Source: Nonomuraea turcica
GTDB taxonomy: Bacteria; Actinomycetota; Actinomycetes; Streptosporangiales; Streptosporangiaceae
NCBI RefSeq assembly: GCF_030718205.1
Contig: NZ_JAUZQF010000003.1
Location: 248,001-312,000, forward strand
Direction of reading: 5' to 3'
DNA: 64,000 nucleotides
Positions 23,696 through 32,314 of the stretch are shown here, in pieces (the first letter of the stretch is position 1; the number at the start of each line of letters is the position of its first letter). A program made the translations under genes and the position numbers. The notes under the pieces were generated by a model that was given only the letters and a program-made list of their open reading frames with translations, ran no database searches and was not told where the DNA came from.

Positions 23696-25998
23696 CCAGC
23701 GACGGGCGGCGGATGCGGCGGCTGGAGGACGAGCGGCTGCTGCGCGGGCTCGGCCGGTTCGCCGACGACGTGAACCGGGTCGGCGCGCTGCACCTGCGGG
23801 TCGTCCGGGCCCAGGCCGCGCACGCGCGCATCCTGTCGATCGACACGGGCCAGGCGCGGTCGCTGCCGGGCGTCACAGCGGTGATCACGGGCGAGGACGT
23901 GAAGGACGTCGCGCCGATCCCGGTCCGGCTCAACGTCGGCGGGCACGACCTCAGCGCGTTCCTGCAGCCGGTGCTCGCCAGGGAGAAGGTCCGGTACGTC
24001 GGCGAGCCGGTGGCCGCGGTCGTCGCCGAGGACCCGTACGTCGCGGAGGACGCCGCCGAGCTCGTCGAGGTCTCCTGCGACGACCTCGACGCGGTGCTCG
24101 ACGGTGAGACGGCCCTGAGGGAGACGCTGGGGGAGGGGGCGGTGCCGCTGCACGAGGCGGGCAACGTCGCGGCCGTGCTCGACCTCGGGTACGGCGACTG
24201 CGCGGCCGCCTTCGCCGCCGCCGACACGGTGGTGGCGCTCACACTGGACGTCGGCCGGCACAGCGCGGTCCCGATGGAGCCACGCGGCCTGCTCGCCGAC
24301 TACGACGCCGGGACCGGCCGGCTGGAGATCTGGGGTGCCACGAAGGTGCCCGTCTTCAACCGGCGGGTCCTCGCCTCCATGCTCGGCCTGCCCGAGCACC
24401 GGATCCGCCTGCACGCGATGGACGCGGGCGGCGGATTCGGCCCCCGCGGCGAGTTCTACCCCGAGGACTTCCTCGTCCCTTGGCTGGCCCGGCGGCTGGG
24501 CCGCCCGGTGAAGTGGACCGAGGACCGGGCCGAGCATCTCGTCGCGGTGAACCACTCGCGCCAGCAGCGCCACCGCATCGAGGCGGCGTTCGCGGCGGAC
24601 GGAACGCTGCTGGGCCTGCGCGACGACGTCATCCACGACAACGGGGCCTACATGCGCACGCACGGCGTGCTCGTGCCCGAGCTGACGCTCGCGATGTTGC
24701 CGGGCCCGTACCGGGTGCCCGCGTACGCGGGGCGTGCCCGGGTCGTGCTGACGAACAAGACCCCCTGCGGCACCTACCGCGCGCCGGGCCGCTTCGAGGG
24801 GACGTTCGCCAGGGAGCACCTGTTCGATGTGGCCGCCGACCGGCTCGGCATCGACCGGGTGGAGTTGCGCCGCCTCAATCTGCTGCGGCCGGAGGAGATT
24901 CCCCACACCCGCCCGCTCAACACGATCGGCACCGACGTCGTGCTGGACGCGGGCGACTACCCGAAGCTGCTGGACCGGGCGCTCGCGCACACCGCCGGCT
25001 GGCCCGAGGAGGTCGCCACGCTGCGGGCCGAGGGCCGCCTCGCGGGGCTGGGGCTCGCGGTGTTCCTGGAGAAGAGCGGTCTGGGCCCGCACGACACCGC
25101 CGACGTCCTGGTCGGCCCCGACGGGACCGTGCGGGTGCACTCCGGGGGCACCTCGCTGGGGCAGGGCATCGAGACCGTGCTGGCCCAGATCGCCGCCGAG
25201 CCCCTGGGGGTCGATCCCCGCGAGGTCGAGGTGGTCAACGGCGACACCGAGCTGCAGCCGTTCGGCGGGGGCTCGTGGGCGAGCCGGTCGACCGTGGTGT
25301 CCGGCTCGGCGGTGCGGCTGGCGGCCGAGGCCGTGGCCGGCCGGGCCCTGCGCGTCGCCGCCCGCGTCCTCGGCGTGCCGGAGTCCGGGTTGCGCCTGAC
25401 CGGCGGGGCAGTGACCGGCCCGGACGTGCGGCTGACGCTCGGCGAGGTGGCCGCGGCGTGTGCTCCGGGCAGCCCGCATCTGGCCGCGGATGAGCCGGCG
25501 GGCCTGTCGGCGCGGCGCACCTTCGAGGTCGAGCACATGACCTACCCGTACGGCGTGCACGTGGCCCTGGCCGAGGTGGACCAAGGGACCGGCGGCGTCC
25601 GGGTACGGCGGTACCTGGTCGCCTACGAGGTGGGCCGGGCCATCAACCCCACCCTGGTGGAAGGCCAGCTCGTCGGCGGTGTGGCGCAGGGCATCGGCGG
25701 GTCGCTGATGGAGGAGTTCCGCTACGACGACAACGGGCAGCCGCTCGCCGCGACGTTCATGGATTACCTCGTGCCCACCGCGGCGGAGACGCCCCGGGTC
25801 GAGACGATCGTCACCGAGGACGCTCCGTCGCCCGGCAACCCCCTGGGCGTCAAAGGCGCCGGCGAGGGGGGACTGTCCGCGGCCGGAGCGGCGATCGCCA
25901 ACGCGGTACGCGACGCGCTCGGGCTGCGGGGCGGCGTGGGGGCGCTGCCGCTGTCCGCCTCCCGGGTGATCGAGCTGCTGTCGGCCGACGATTCGTAA
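23692..25998 (+). CDS. Molybdenum hydroxylase, molybdopterin-binding large subunit 2
   Basis: 768 residues, same family as subunit 1 but clearly divergent. Landmarks: RRLEDERLLRGLGRFADDV, YVGEPVAAVVAEDPYVAED, MDAGGGFGPRGEFYPED, TPCGTYRAPGRFEG, HSGGTSLGQGIETVLAQ and the active-site Glu in VKGAGEGGLSAAG. The overlap ATCGTGA couples it to the Fe-S gene. No separate FAD or Fe-S partner follows, so it either replaces subunit 1 in an alternative enzyme or performs a second hydroxylation step. A transport operon under its own GntR box follows 102 bases later. Confidence 0.93.
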   Translation: MTSDGRRMRRLEDERLLRGLGRFADDVNRVGALHLRVVRAQAAHARILSIDTGQARSLPGVTAVITGEDVKDVAPIPVRLNVGGHDLSAFLQPVLAREKVRYVGEPVAAVVAEDPYVAEDAAELVEVSCDDLDAVLDGETALRETLGEGAVPLHEAGNVAAVLDLGYGDCAAAFAAADTVVALTLDVGRHSAVPMEPRGLLADYDAGTGRLEIWGATKVPVFNRRVLASMLGLPEHRIRLHAMDAGGGFGPRGEFYPEDFLVPWLARRLGRPVKWTEDRAEHLVAVNHSRQQRHRIEAAFAADGTLLGLRDDVIHDNGAYMRTHGVLVPELTLAMLPGPYRVPAYAGRARVVLTNKTPCGTYRAPGRFEGTFAREHLFDVAADRLGIDRVELRRLNLLRPEEIPHTRPLNTIGTDVVLDAGDYPKLLDRALAHTAGWPEEVATLRAEGRLAGLGLAVFLEKSGLGPHDTADVLVGPDGTVRVHSGGTSLGQGIETVLAQIAAEPLGVDPREVEVVNGDTELQPFGGGSWASRSTVVSGSAVRLAAEAVAGRALRVAARVLGVPESGLRLTGGAVTGPDVRLTLGEVAAACAPGSPHLAADEPAGLSARRTFEVEHMTYPYGVHVALAEVDQGTGGVRVRRYLVAYEVGRAINPTLVEGQLVGGVAQGIGGSLMEEFRYDDNGQPLAATFMDYLVPTAAETPRVETIVTEDAPSPGNPLGVKGAGEGGLSAAGAAIANAVRDALGLRGGVGALPLSASRVIELLSADDS

Positions 25999-26037
25999 CA
26001 TCGCGCTAACCCACGGATAGACGCGACCGATCAAACT

Positions 26038-26054
26038 TGATATACCAAACATCA
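26038..26054. promoter_or_regulatory. GntR-box copy 3 (upstream of the Liv-type importer)
   Basis: TGATATACCAAACATCA, the most symmetric copy (TGAT-9-ATCA), 46 bases before the start of the binding-protein gene. Confidence 0.8.
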
Positions 26055-26099
26055 GGCGTTACTCCGGGAGCCTTCGCCCCCCGCCCAGAGGAGAACGAC

Positions 26100-27374
26100 A
26101 TGGGATCACCTCCTTTCCGGCTTCATGTCCTCGCCGTCGTGGCGGCGCTCCTTGCCGTCGCGGCCTGCGGCAGCAGGTCTCCCTCGATCGAAGGCGCCCC
26201 GACCAGCGCGACCGCCGCGACGGGTGGCAAAGGCACGCTGACCGTCGGCCTGCTCAACCCGCTCACCGGGCCGTTCGCGGCCCTGGGCACGGATGTCAAC
26301 GCGGGGTTCGAGCTCTACCTCAAGTCCAAGGGCGGAGTGCTCTCCGGGTACGGCATCAAGGTCGTCAAGGAGGACGAGGGCACCGACCCGGCCCAGGGCA
26401 CGACCAAGGCACGGCAGCTCGTCGAGCAGAGCAAGGCGCAGATGGTCGTGGGTCTGGTCAACTCGGCGATCGCCTACGCGGTGGCGCCGTACCTGGAGCA
26501 GGCCGATGTCCCGCTGCTGATCACGGTGGCCGGCGCCGACGGGCTCACCAGGAAGAAGGGCGGCAACACCTTCCGGGTGTCGTACACCAGCTCCCAGGAC
26601 GTCATGCCGCTCGGCGAGCACACCTGCAAGACCCTCGGCCACAAGAAGGCCGCGATCCTCGGGCTCGACTACTCCTTCGGCTGGGAGGCCGCCGGCGGCT
26701 TCGCCCGCGCGTACGAGGACGCCGGGTGCGCGGTGGTCCAGGAGATCTACGCCCCGCTCGCGACCCAGGACTGGGGGCCGTACGTCAACCAGATCAAGAA
26801 GGACGAGGCGGACGTCGTCTACGTGGTGGCGCCGGGCTCGGACGGCATCCGGCTGCTCAAGGCCTACCGCGACTTCGGCGTGCAGCTCCCTATGGTCGCC
26901 CACGGATCGACCGTCGACGAGACGACCCTCCCCACGGAGGCCGGCACGGCCGAGGGCGTCATCAGCAGCCTGCACTACACGCCGCAGATCAAGTCCCCCG
27001 CGAACGACGCCCTCGTCGCGGCGTTCACCCAGGAGCGCAAGAAGAGCGCCAACCAGTACGCCGACGACGGCTGGACGGCCGGGATGGTCCTGGAACAGGC
27101 GCTGGCCCAGATCGACGGCGCCCCGACGCCCGAGAGCCTCCGGGCCGCCCTGACGAAGGTCAAGGTGGAGTCCCCGCGCGGCCCGGTGTCCTTCGACGCC
27201 TACGGTCAGGCCGTCTACAACGTCTACATCCGCAAGGTGGAGCAGCGCGACGGCGCCTGGGCCAACACCATCGTCTCGACGATCCCAGAGGTGGGCCAGT
27301 TCTTCACCTACGGCGAGGAGAAGTACCTCGCCTTCCCCGGCTACGACAAGCTCAAGGGCACCTGGGCCAAGTGA
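26100..27374 (+). CDS. livK: Liv-type ABC importer substrate-binding lipoprotein
   Basis: 424 residues. Lipoprotein signal HVLAVVAALLAVAACGS, then a type I periplasmic-binding fold (LTVGLLNPLTGPFAALGTDVNAG near 45, and later GLDYSFGWEAAGGF). This family brings in branched-chain amino acids, amides, or aromatic acids in catabolic islands. The ATG at 26100 has GAGGAG 7 bases upstream. First of five transporter genes with overlapping junctions. Given the neighbours, the ligand is probably the island's substrate rather than leucine; the liv symbol names the transporter type only. Confidence 0.92.
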   Translation: MGSPPFRLHVLAVVAALLAVAACGSRSPSIEGAPTSATAATGGKGTLTVGLLNPLTGPFAALGTDVNAGFELYLKSKGGVLSGYGIKVVKEDEGTDPAQGTTKARQLVEQSKAQMVVGLVNSAIAYAVAPYLEQADVPLLITVAGADGLTRKKGGNTFRVSYTSSQDVMPLGEHTCKTLGHKKAAILGLDYSFGWEAAGGFARAYEDAGCAVVQEIYAPLATQDWGPYVNQIKKDEADVVYVVAPGSDGIRLLKAYRDFGVQLPMVAHGSTVDETTLPTEAGTAEGVISSLHYTPQIKSPANDALVAAFTQERKKSANQYADDGWTAGMVLEQALAQIDGAPTPESLRAALTKVKVESPRGPVSFDAYGQAVYNVYIRKVEQRDGAWANTIVSTIPEVGQFFTYGEEKYLAFPGYDKLKGTWAK

Positions 27375-28234
27375 TGAGCTGGCTCACCCACACGCTCAAC
27401 GGGGTCGCCTACGGGTCGCTGCTCTTCCTGGTGGCCAGCGGGCTGACGATCACCTTCGGGCTGATGCGTACGGTGAACCTCGCGCACGGCGCCTTCTACC
27501 TGCTCGGCGGCTACCTGGCGTACGACCTGGCCACGCGCGGCACCGACTACTGGCTGGCGATGGGGATCGGCGTCGTGGGCGCCGCCGTCGCCGGGATGAT
27601 CGCGCAGCGGCTGCTCCTGCACCGGATCGCCGGTCAGGAGCTGCCGCAGATCGTGCTCACGCTCGGCCTCGCGCTGGTGATCGGCGACCAGATCCTCGCC
27701 CACTACGGCGGCGACCCGATCTCCCCGCCGACACCTCCGGGACTGACCGGACCTGTCGAGCTCGGCGCCCTGGTGTTCCCCAAGTTCCGGCTGGTCCTCA
27801 TCGGCATCGCCATCGGCCTGGCCCTGCTCGTCAGCGCCCTGCTGCGGTACACGCCGATCGGCGCGAAGGTGCGCGCGGCGGTCGACGACCAGGAGATGGC
27901 GCGTACCGTCGGCATCCGGGTGCCGCTCATCTTCCTGCTCGTCTTCGGGCTCGGCACCGGGCTGGCGGCGTTCGCGGGAGTCTGGGGCGGCGCCTTCACC
28001 AGCCTGTCGCCGGACAGCGGGTTCGACGTGCTGCTGCTCGCGCTCGTGGTCGTGATCGCAGGCGGCCTCGGCTCCATCCCGGGGGCCCTGGTCGCCGCAC
28101 TCGCCGTCGGCCTCGTCGAGGAGTTCGGGAGGGTGCTGTTCCCCGGGTGGGCGATGTTCACCCTGTACGCGGCGGTGGCCCTCGTGCTCGCGCTGCGGCC
28201 GCAGGGCCTGCTCGGCAAGGGCGCGACCCGGTGA
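27374..28234 (+). CDS. livH: Liv-type ABC importer permease 1 (LivH)
   Basis: 286 residues, about eight hydrophobic helices. Typical start (THTLNGVAYGSLLFLVASGLT) and the family motif GLMRTVNLAHGAFYLLGGY; EAA-like loop RAAVDDQEMARTVGI and C-terminal GGLGSIPGALVAALAVGLVEE. The ATG shares its A with the binding-protein stop (TGATG). Confidence 0.93.
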   Translation: MSWLTHTLNGVAYGSLLFLVASGLTITFGLMRTVNLAHGAFYLLGGYLAYDLATRGTDYWLAMGIGVVGAAVAGMIAQRLLLHRIAGQELPQIVLTLGLALVIGDQILAHYGGDPISPPTPPGLTGPVELGALVFPKFRLVLIGIAIGLALLVSALLRYTPIGAKVRAAVDDQEMARTVGIRVPLIFLLVFGLGTGLAAFAGVWGGAFTSLSPDSGFDVLLLALVVVIAGGLGSIPGALVAALAVGLVEEFGRVLFPGWAMFTLYAAVALVLALRPQGLLGKGATR

Positions 28235-29208
28235 GCCGGCGCATTCTCGCGGTGGCGGCCGCGGCCGTGCTGCTGCTGGCGGTGCCCGTCGCCCTCGATT
28301 CGTTCTCCGTCTTCGTCGCGAGCCGGATCCTCATCCTCGGGCTGTTCGCGACGGCGTACAACGTGGTGTTCGGGTACGGCGGCATGCCGTCGCTCGGCCA
28401 CGCGGCCTTCTTCGGGATCGGCGGTTACACGGTCGGCATCGCCGTCACCCGCTGGGCCTGGCCGATGCCGCTCACCATGCCCGTCGCGCTGGTGCTCGGC
28501 GCGGTGGCAGGCGCCGTCTTCGGGCTGTTCTGCCTGCGGGTCCGCGGCGTCTACCTGCTGCTGATCACGCTGGCGCTCGCGCAGGCGGTGTTCGGCCTGG
28601 CCTTCTATCAGACCGAGCTCACCGGCGGCGACAACGGCATCCCCGGCATCCCGCGCGACGGGGTGCCCACGGGCGGCGGGTTCTACCTGCTCGCCCTGGC
28701 CGTTACCGCCGGCTGCGTGGCGGCCTTGTGGGCCTTCCAGCGCTCTCCCGCGGGCATGACCATTCTGGGCATGCGGGAGAGCGAGTCGCGGATGAGCGCG
28801 ACCGGCTACCAGGTGGCCACGATCCGGGTCATGGCCTTCGCCGTGTCCGGCGCCTTCTCCGCGGTGGCCGGCGCGCTCGAGGTCTACCTGCAGGGGTCCG
28901 TCTCCACCGCCAGCCTGAGCTGGCAGATCAGCGCCGAGGTGCTCGTGTTCGCCATTCTCGGCGGGGCACGCAGGTTCCTCGGTCCCTTCCTCGGCGCGGC
29001 GATCGTGACCGGCCTGGAGGTCTGGGTGAGCACGTACACCGACCGCTGGACGACGGTGCTCGGCGTGGTCTACATCCTGACGGCGTTGTTCCTCGCCGAC
29101 GGCGTGCTGGGGCGGTCCCGATCGTTGCTGCGCCGGCTCAGGCGCGGAGCGGTGCCTCCCGCCGAAGAGGCGGCGGACGAATCGGTGATCGTGGAGGCGG
29201 GCAAATGA
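28231..29208 (+). CDS. livM: Liv-type ABC importer permease 2 (LivM)
   Basis: 325 residues from the GTG at 28231, which overlaps the livH stop. Polytopic, with the LivM signatures NVVFGYGGMPSLGHAAFFGIGGY, LTGGDNGIPGIPR and GARRFLGPFLGAAIVTGLE. A 35-residue polar tail follows the last helix. Confidence 0.93.
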   Translation: MSRRILAVAAAAVLLLAVPVALDSFSVFVASRILILGLFATAYNVVFGYGGMPSLGHAAFFGIGGYTVGIAVTRWAWPMPLTMPVALVLGAVAGAVFGLFCLRVRGVYLLLITLALAQAVFGLAFYQTELTGGDNGIPGIPRDGVPTGGGFYLLALAVTAGCVAALWAFQRSPAGMTILGMRESESRMSATGYQVATIRVMAFAVSGAFSAVAGALEVYLQGSVSTASLSWQISAEVLVFAILGGARRFLGPFLGAAIVTGLEVWVSTYTDRWTTVLGVVYILTALFLADGVLGRSRSLLRRLRRGAVPPAEEAADESVIVEAGK

Positions 29209-29951
29209 ACGAGATCGCGATCGCCGGGCACGGCGTCACCGTGCGCTACGGCGCCTTCCGCGCCAACGACGAGGTGACCCTGGCCGTCCCCGCGGGGGAG
29301 CGGCGCGCCCTCATCGGCCCGAACGGCGCGGGCAAGACGACGTTGTTCGGGGTGCTCGCGGGCCAGATCCGGCCGGTCGGCGGCCGCGTGGAGCTGCTGG
29401 GCCGCGAGGTGACCCGGCGGCCGGCGCACCGGCGGGCCCGCATGGGGCTGGCGCGCACGTTCCAGATCACCAATCTGTTCGGCGAGCTCACCGTGGCACA
29501 GAACGTCCAGCTCACGCTCGCCGCCGAGGCGCGGGCGCACCGGGTGTTCTGGCGCGGGCTGGACATGCTGCGTGAGCGCGCGGTGGACGTGCTGACCGGG
29601 TGGGAACTGGAGCACACGGCGGACTGGCCGGTCCGGCAGCTCGCGTACGGGCAGCAGCGGGTGCTCGAGATCGTGCTCGCCATGTGCCGCGAGCCGCGCG
29701 TGCTGCTGCTCGACGAACCCACCGCGGGCCTGGCGCCGGCCGACGCCGAGCGGCTGACCGCGCTCGTCGCCGCGCTTCCCCGGTCCATCACGATCGTGAT
29801 GATCGAGCACGACATGGCGGTGGCGTTCGGGCTCGCCGACCGGGTCAGCGTGCTCCAGCAGGGACGGCTCCTGGCCGAGGGCACGCCCGACGAGATCTCG
29901 GCCGACCAGCGGGTGATCGAGGCCTACCTCGGGGAGGTGGCGCATGACTGA
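29205..29951 (+). CDS. livG: Liv-type ABC importer ATPase 1 (LivG)
   Basis: 248 residues. Walker [11 protein letters not shown]-loop [17 protein letters not shown], a degenerate signature [11 protein letters not shown] (standard for LivG), Walker [14 protein letters not shown], and switch [13 protein letters not shown] overlap with livM. Confidence 0.94.
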   Translation: MNEIAIAGHGVTVRYGAFRANDEVTLAVPAGERRALIGPNGAGKTTLFGVLAGQIRPVGGRVELLGREVTRRPAHRRARMGLARTFQITNLFGELTVAQNVQLTLAAEARAHRVFWRGLDMLRERAVDVLTGWELEHTADWPVRQLAYGQQRVLEIVLAMCREPRVLLLDEPTAGLAPADAERLTALVAALPRSITIVMIEHDMAVAFGLADRVSVLQQGRLLAEGTPDEISADQRVIEAYLGEVAHD

Positions 29952-30666
29952 GTCACTTACTGGGGCGCTGCTCGGCGTACGCGGCGTCCACACCTACTAC
30001 GGATCCAGCCACGTGCTCCAGGGCGTGTCGCTGACCGTCCGCGAGGGCGAGGTGCTGGGCATACTCGGGCGCAACGGCATGGGCAAGACCACGCTCATCC
30101 ACACCGTCAGCGGGCTGATACGGCCCAGGGAAGGCGAGATCACGCTGGGCGGCCGGTCCATCGCCGGCGTGCCGGCCGAGCGCATCGCCCGCGCCGGGCT
30201 CTGCCTCGTCCCGCAGGGCCACCGGGTCTTCCCGTCCCTCACCGTGCGAGAGAACCTCAAGGTCGCCGCGCGCCGTGGCCCGTGGACGATCGACGACATC
30301 GCCGACCGGTTCCCGGTGCTGGGGGAACGGTGGAACCTGCCGGCCGGGAAGCTCTCGGGCGGGCAGCAGCAGATGCTCACCATGGGACGGGCCTTGGTGG
30401 GCAACGGCCGGCTCGTGCTGATGGACGAGCCCACCGAGGGCCTCGACCCGCAGACCGTGGCCAGGATCGGCGAGGTCGTGGACGAGCTGCGCCGCCGGGG
30501 CACGTCCGCGATCCTGGTGGAGCAGAAGGTCGACTTCGCGCTGCGCCGCGTCGACCGAGCCCTCGTGCTCGAGCGCGGGCGGGTCGTCCACGAGACGGCC
30601 GACCCGCAGGCGCTCCGTACGGATGCGGCGGCTCTACGGCGGCTGCTCGCCGTGGGACGGATGTGA
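29944..30666 (+). CDS. livF: Liv-type ABC importer ATPase 2 (LivF)
   Basis: 240 residues. Walker A GRNGMGKTT, LVPQGHRVFPSLTV, signature KLSGGQQQMLTMGRAL, Walker B LVLMDEPTEGLDP, switch VEQKVDFALRRVD. Starts 8 bases inside livG. Last gene of the importer; the GntR gene begins 74 bases after its stop under its own box. Confidence 0.95.
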   Translation: MTESLTGALLGVRGVHTYYGSSHVLQGVSLTVREGEVLGILGRNGMGKTTLIHTVSGLIRPREGEITLGGRSIAGVPAERIARAGLCLVPQGHRVFPSLTVRENLKVAARRGPWTIDDIADRFPVLGERWNLPAGKLSGGQQQMLTMGRALVGNGRLVLMDEPTEGLDPQTVARIGEVVDELRRRGTSAILVEQKVDFALRRVDRALVLERGRVVHETADPQALRTDAAALRRLLAVGRM

Positions 30667-30679
30667 AGGACTTTACATT

Positions 30680-30696
30680 TCATATACAATCTATCG
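30680..30696. promoter_or_regulatory. GntR-box copy 4 (upstream of the GntR gene)
   Basis: TCATATACAATCTATCG, the most diverged copy (positions 2 and 17 differ from the others). It sits 44 bases before the gntR start, consistent with weaker autoregulation. Confidence 0.68.
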
Positions 30697-30740
30697 CGGC
30701 CGCCTCGCCCACCGGGCGCATCAACGAAGGAAACACCAGC

Positions 30741-31361
30741 GTGGCGACGTACACGAGCAAGACCGACATGGTGGCCGCCACTCTCCGCGAGCTGATCATC
30801 GCGGGCGAGTTGCGGCCCGGCTCCCCGCTGCGGCAGCGCGATCTGGCCGAGCGGTTCGGAGTCAGCCAGACGCCCGTGCGGGAGGCGCTGCAGCGGCTGG
30901 AGTCCGAAGGGCTGGTGCGCGGCGACCTGCACAAGGGGGCGACGGTCAGCGAGGCCGACAAGGGCGCGACCGAGGAGAACTTCCAGATCCGTGCGGCGCT
31001 GGAGTCCCTCGGCGCCGAGCTGGCCGCCCCCCGCATCGGCGAGGCCGATCTCGAACGGCTGGAAGAGCTCAACGCCGAGCTGGCCGGCATCCCCGACGGG
31101 GATCCCCGCTACGCCGACCTCAATCGCCGTTTCCACCACATGATCTACGAGGCCGCCAGCAGCCCGCTGCTACTCGCGATCATGAGACTGCTCTGGCAGT
31201 CCATGCCACAAGGCCCCCGGGTGCTGCGCACGCACCTGGAATCCACGCGACAGCACGCCCAGATCATCGACGCGCTCCGCGCCCGGGACGGCGCGCGGGC
31301 GGCGCAGGTCACCCGCGAGCACATCCTGGGCGCGGCGCACCTGGACAATCACGCTCCCTGA
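30741..31361 (+). CDS. GntR-family regulator (FCD type), likely regulator of the island
   Basis: 206 residues. Winged helix at 10-75 (LRELIIAGELRPGSPLRQRD, RFGVSQTPVREALQRLESEG); residues 80-200 form an FCD ligand domain with metal-ligand-type residues (DLNRRFHHMIYEAASS, EHILGAAH). The GTG at 30741 has AAGGAAA upstream. It is the only GntR-type regulator in the island and is itself headed by the motif found before the other four units, so it is the best candidate for the binder. The effector is unknown, probably the substrate or a CoA intermediate. Confidence 0.9.
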   Translation: MATYTSKTDMVAATLRELIIAGELRPGSPLRQRDLAERFGVSQTPVREALQRLESEGLVRGDLHKGATVSEADKGATEENFQIRAALESLGAELAAPRIGEADLERLEELNAELAGIPDGDPRYADLNRRFHHMIYEAASSPLLLAIMRLLWQSMPQGPRVLRTHLESTRQHAQIIDALRARDGARAAQVTREHILGAAHLDNHAP

Positions 31362-31363
31362 GC

Positions 31364-32269
31364 TCACTTGATGCCGGTCGTGCTCGCCGACAACGAGCGC
31401 GGATCACGCCGCCCCCAGGCGCCGCGTTCGACCGCCGCGAGGAAATCGCCCACCGTCCGGTTGAACAGCTCAGGCTCCTCCAGGTTGAGGGTGTGACCGG
31501 ACCTGGGCAGGACGGCGAGGCCCGCCGTGGGGATCGTGCGCTTGAGCATCAGGTCCGGCTCCAGACAGCCCTCGTCCTCGTCACCGGTCATGATCAGCGT
31601 GGGCACCGTCAGCCGGGCAAGCTCCTCGCGCAGGTCGTACAGCGAAGGGCGGGACTTCTGCACCCCGCGCATGGTGAGCGCGGAGCCCGGGGTGGAGTGC
31701 TCGCCCAGCATGCGCGCGAACTCGGCCCAGCCACGGGGATCCTTGTTCTGGAACTGCACCCGCGCGGGGCCCTGCGCGTAGCGCGCGGCGAAGGCCTCGG
31801 CGCCCTCGGCCTCCAGGGCCGTGGCGATCGCCTCGCACTCCTCGCGGAAACCTGCCTGCCGCTCCGGCTGGGCGCCGTACCCGCACCCGGCGACCACGAG
31901 GGACGCCGCCCGCTCCGGGTGGCGCAAGCCCAGGTGCAGGGCGCAGAACCCGCCCATCGACAGACCCACCACGTGTGCCCGGTCAATGCCCAGATGGTCG
32001 AGTATCGCGATCGCGTCCGCCACGGCACGGGCCTGCGAGTACTGCTCGGGCCGGTGCGGCACGTCGGACGGCGGGTATCCGCGGGCGGCGTAGGTGACGC
32101 AACGGTACGAACGGGAGAAGTGCCGGATCTGAGGTTCCCAACTGCGGTGATCACCGGCGAACTCGTGGATGAAGAGGAGGGGGAAGCCGGTCCCGGTCTC
32201 CTCACAGTGAAGGCTGGTGCCGTCATCGGCGACGGCGTAGCTCACGCGAGAGGCCGAATTCTGGTGCAT
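31364..32269 (-). CDS. Alpha/beta hydrolase, enol-lactonase/amidohydrolase-like
   Basis: 301 residues from the ATG at 32269. Catalytic set is intact: GLSMGG nucleophile elbow near 110, acid in MTGDEDEG and His in RSGHTLNLEEPELF. The overall pattern resembles 3-oxoadipate enol-lactonase and related C-C or amide hydrolases of ring-cleavage pathways. No ribosome site precedes the ATG; a TACAAT -10-like hexamer ends 5 bases before it, so the mRNA is probably leaderless and the GntR box overlaps that promoter. Convergent with gntR, with the stops 2 bases apart. Confidence 0.88.
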   Translation of the reverse strand: MHQNSASRVSYAVADDGTSLHCEETGTGFPLLFIHEFAGDHRSWEPQIRHFSRSYRCVTYAARGYPPSDVPHRPEQYSQARAVADAIAILDHLGIDRAHVVGLSMGGFCALHLGLRHPERAASLVVAGCGYGAQPERQAGFREECEAIATALEAEGAEAFAARYAQGPARVQFQNKDPRGWAEFARMLGEHSTPGSALTMRGVQKSRPSLYDLREELARLTVPTLIMTGDEDEGCLEPDLMLKRTIPTAGLAVLPRSGHTLNLEEPELFNRTVGDFLAAVERGAWGRRDPRSLSASTTGIK

Positions 32270-32285
32270 GAAATATTGTATATCA
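32269..32285. promoter_or_regulatory. GntR-box copy 5 (upstream of the alpha/beta hydrolase)
   Basis: Minus strand TGATATACAATATTTCA; it touches the hydrolase start codon and covers the candidate -10 TACAAT. Confidence 0.75.
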
Positions 32286-32314
32286 TGCGTCACTTCTTCC
32301 CGGAAGGGGCATGC

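Noticed and set aside
19937..25998. Aerobic carbon monoxide dehydrogenase (CoxMSL)
   Set aside because: Gene types and CoxG fit, but neither Mo subunit has the form I AYRCSFR active-site signature and there are two Mo subunits. An organic-substrate hydroxylase is more likely.
23635..26052. Long minus-strand open frame across Mo subunit 2
   Set aside because: Shadow of a well-conserved plus-strand gene; no recognisable domain and no ribosome site.
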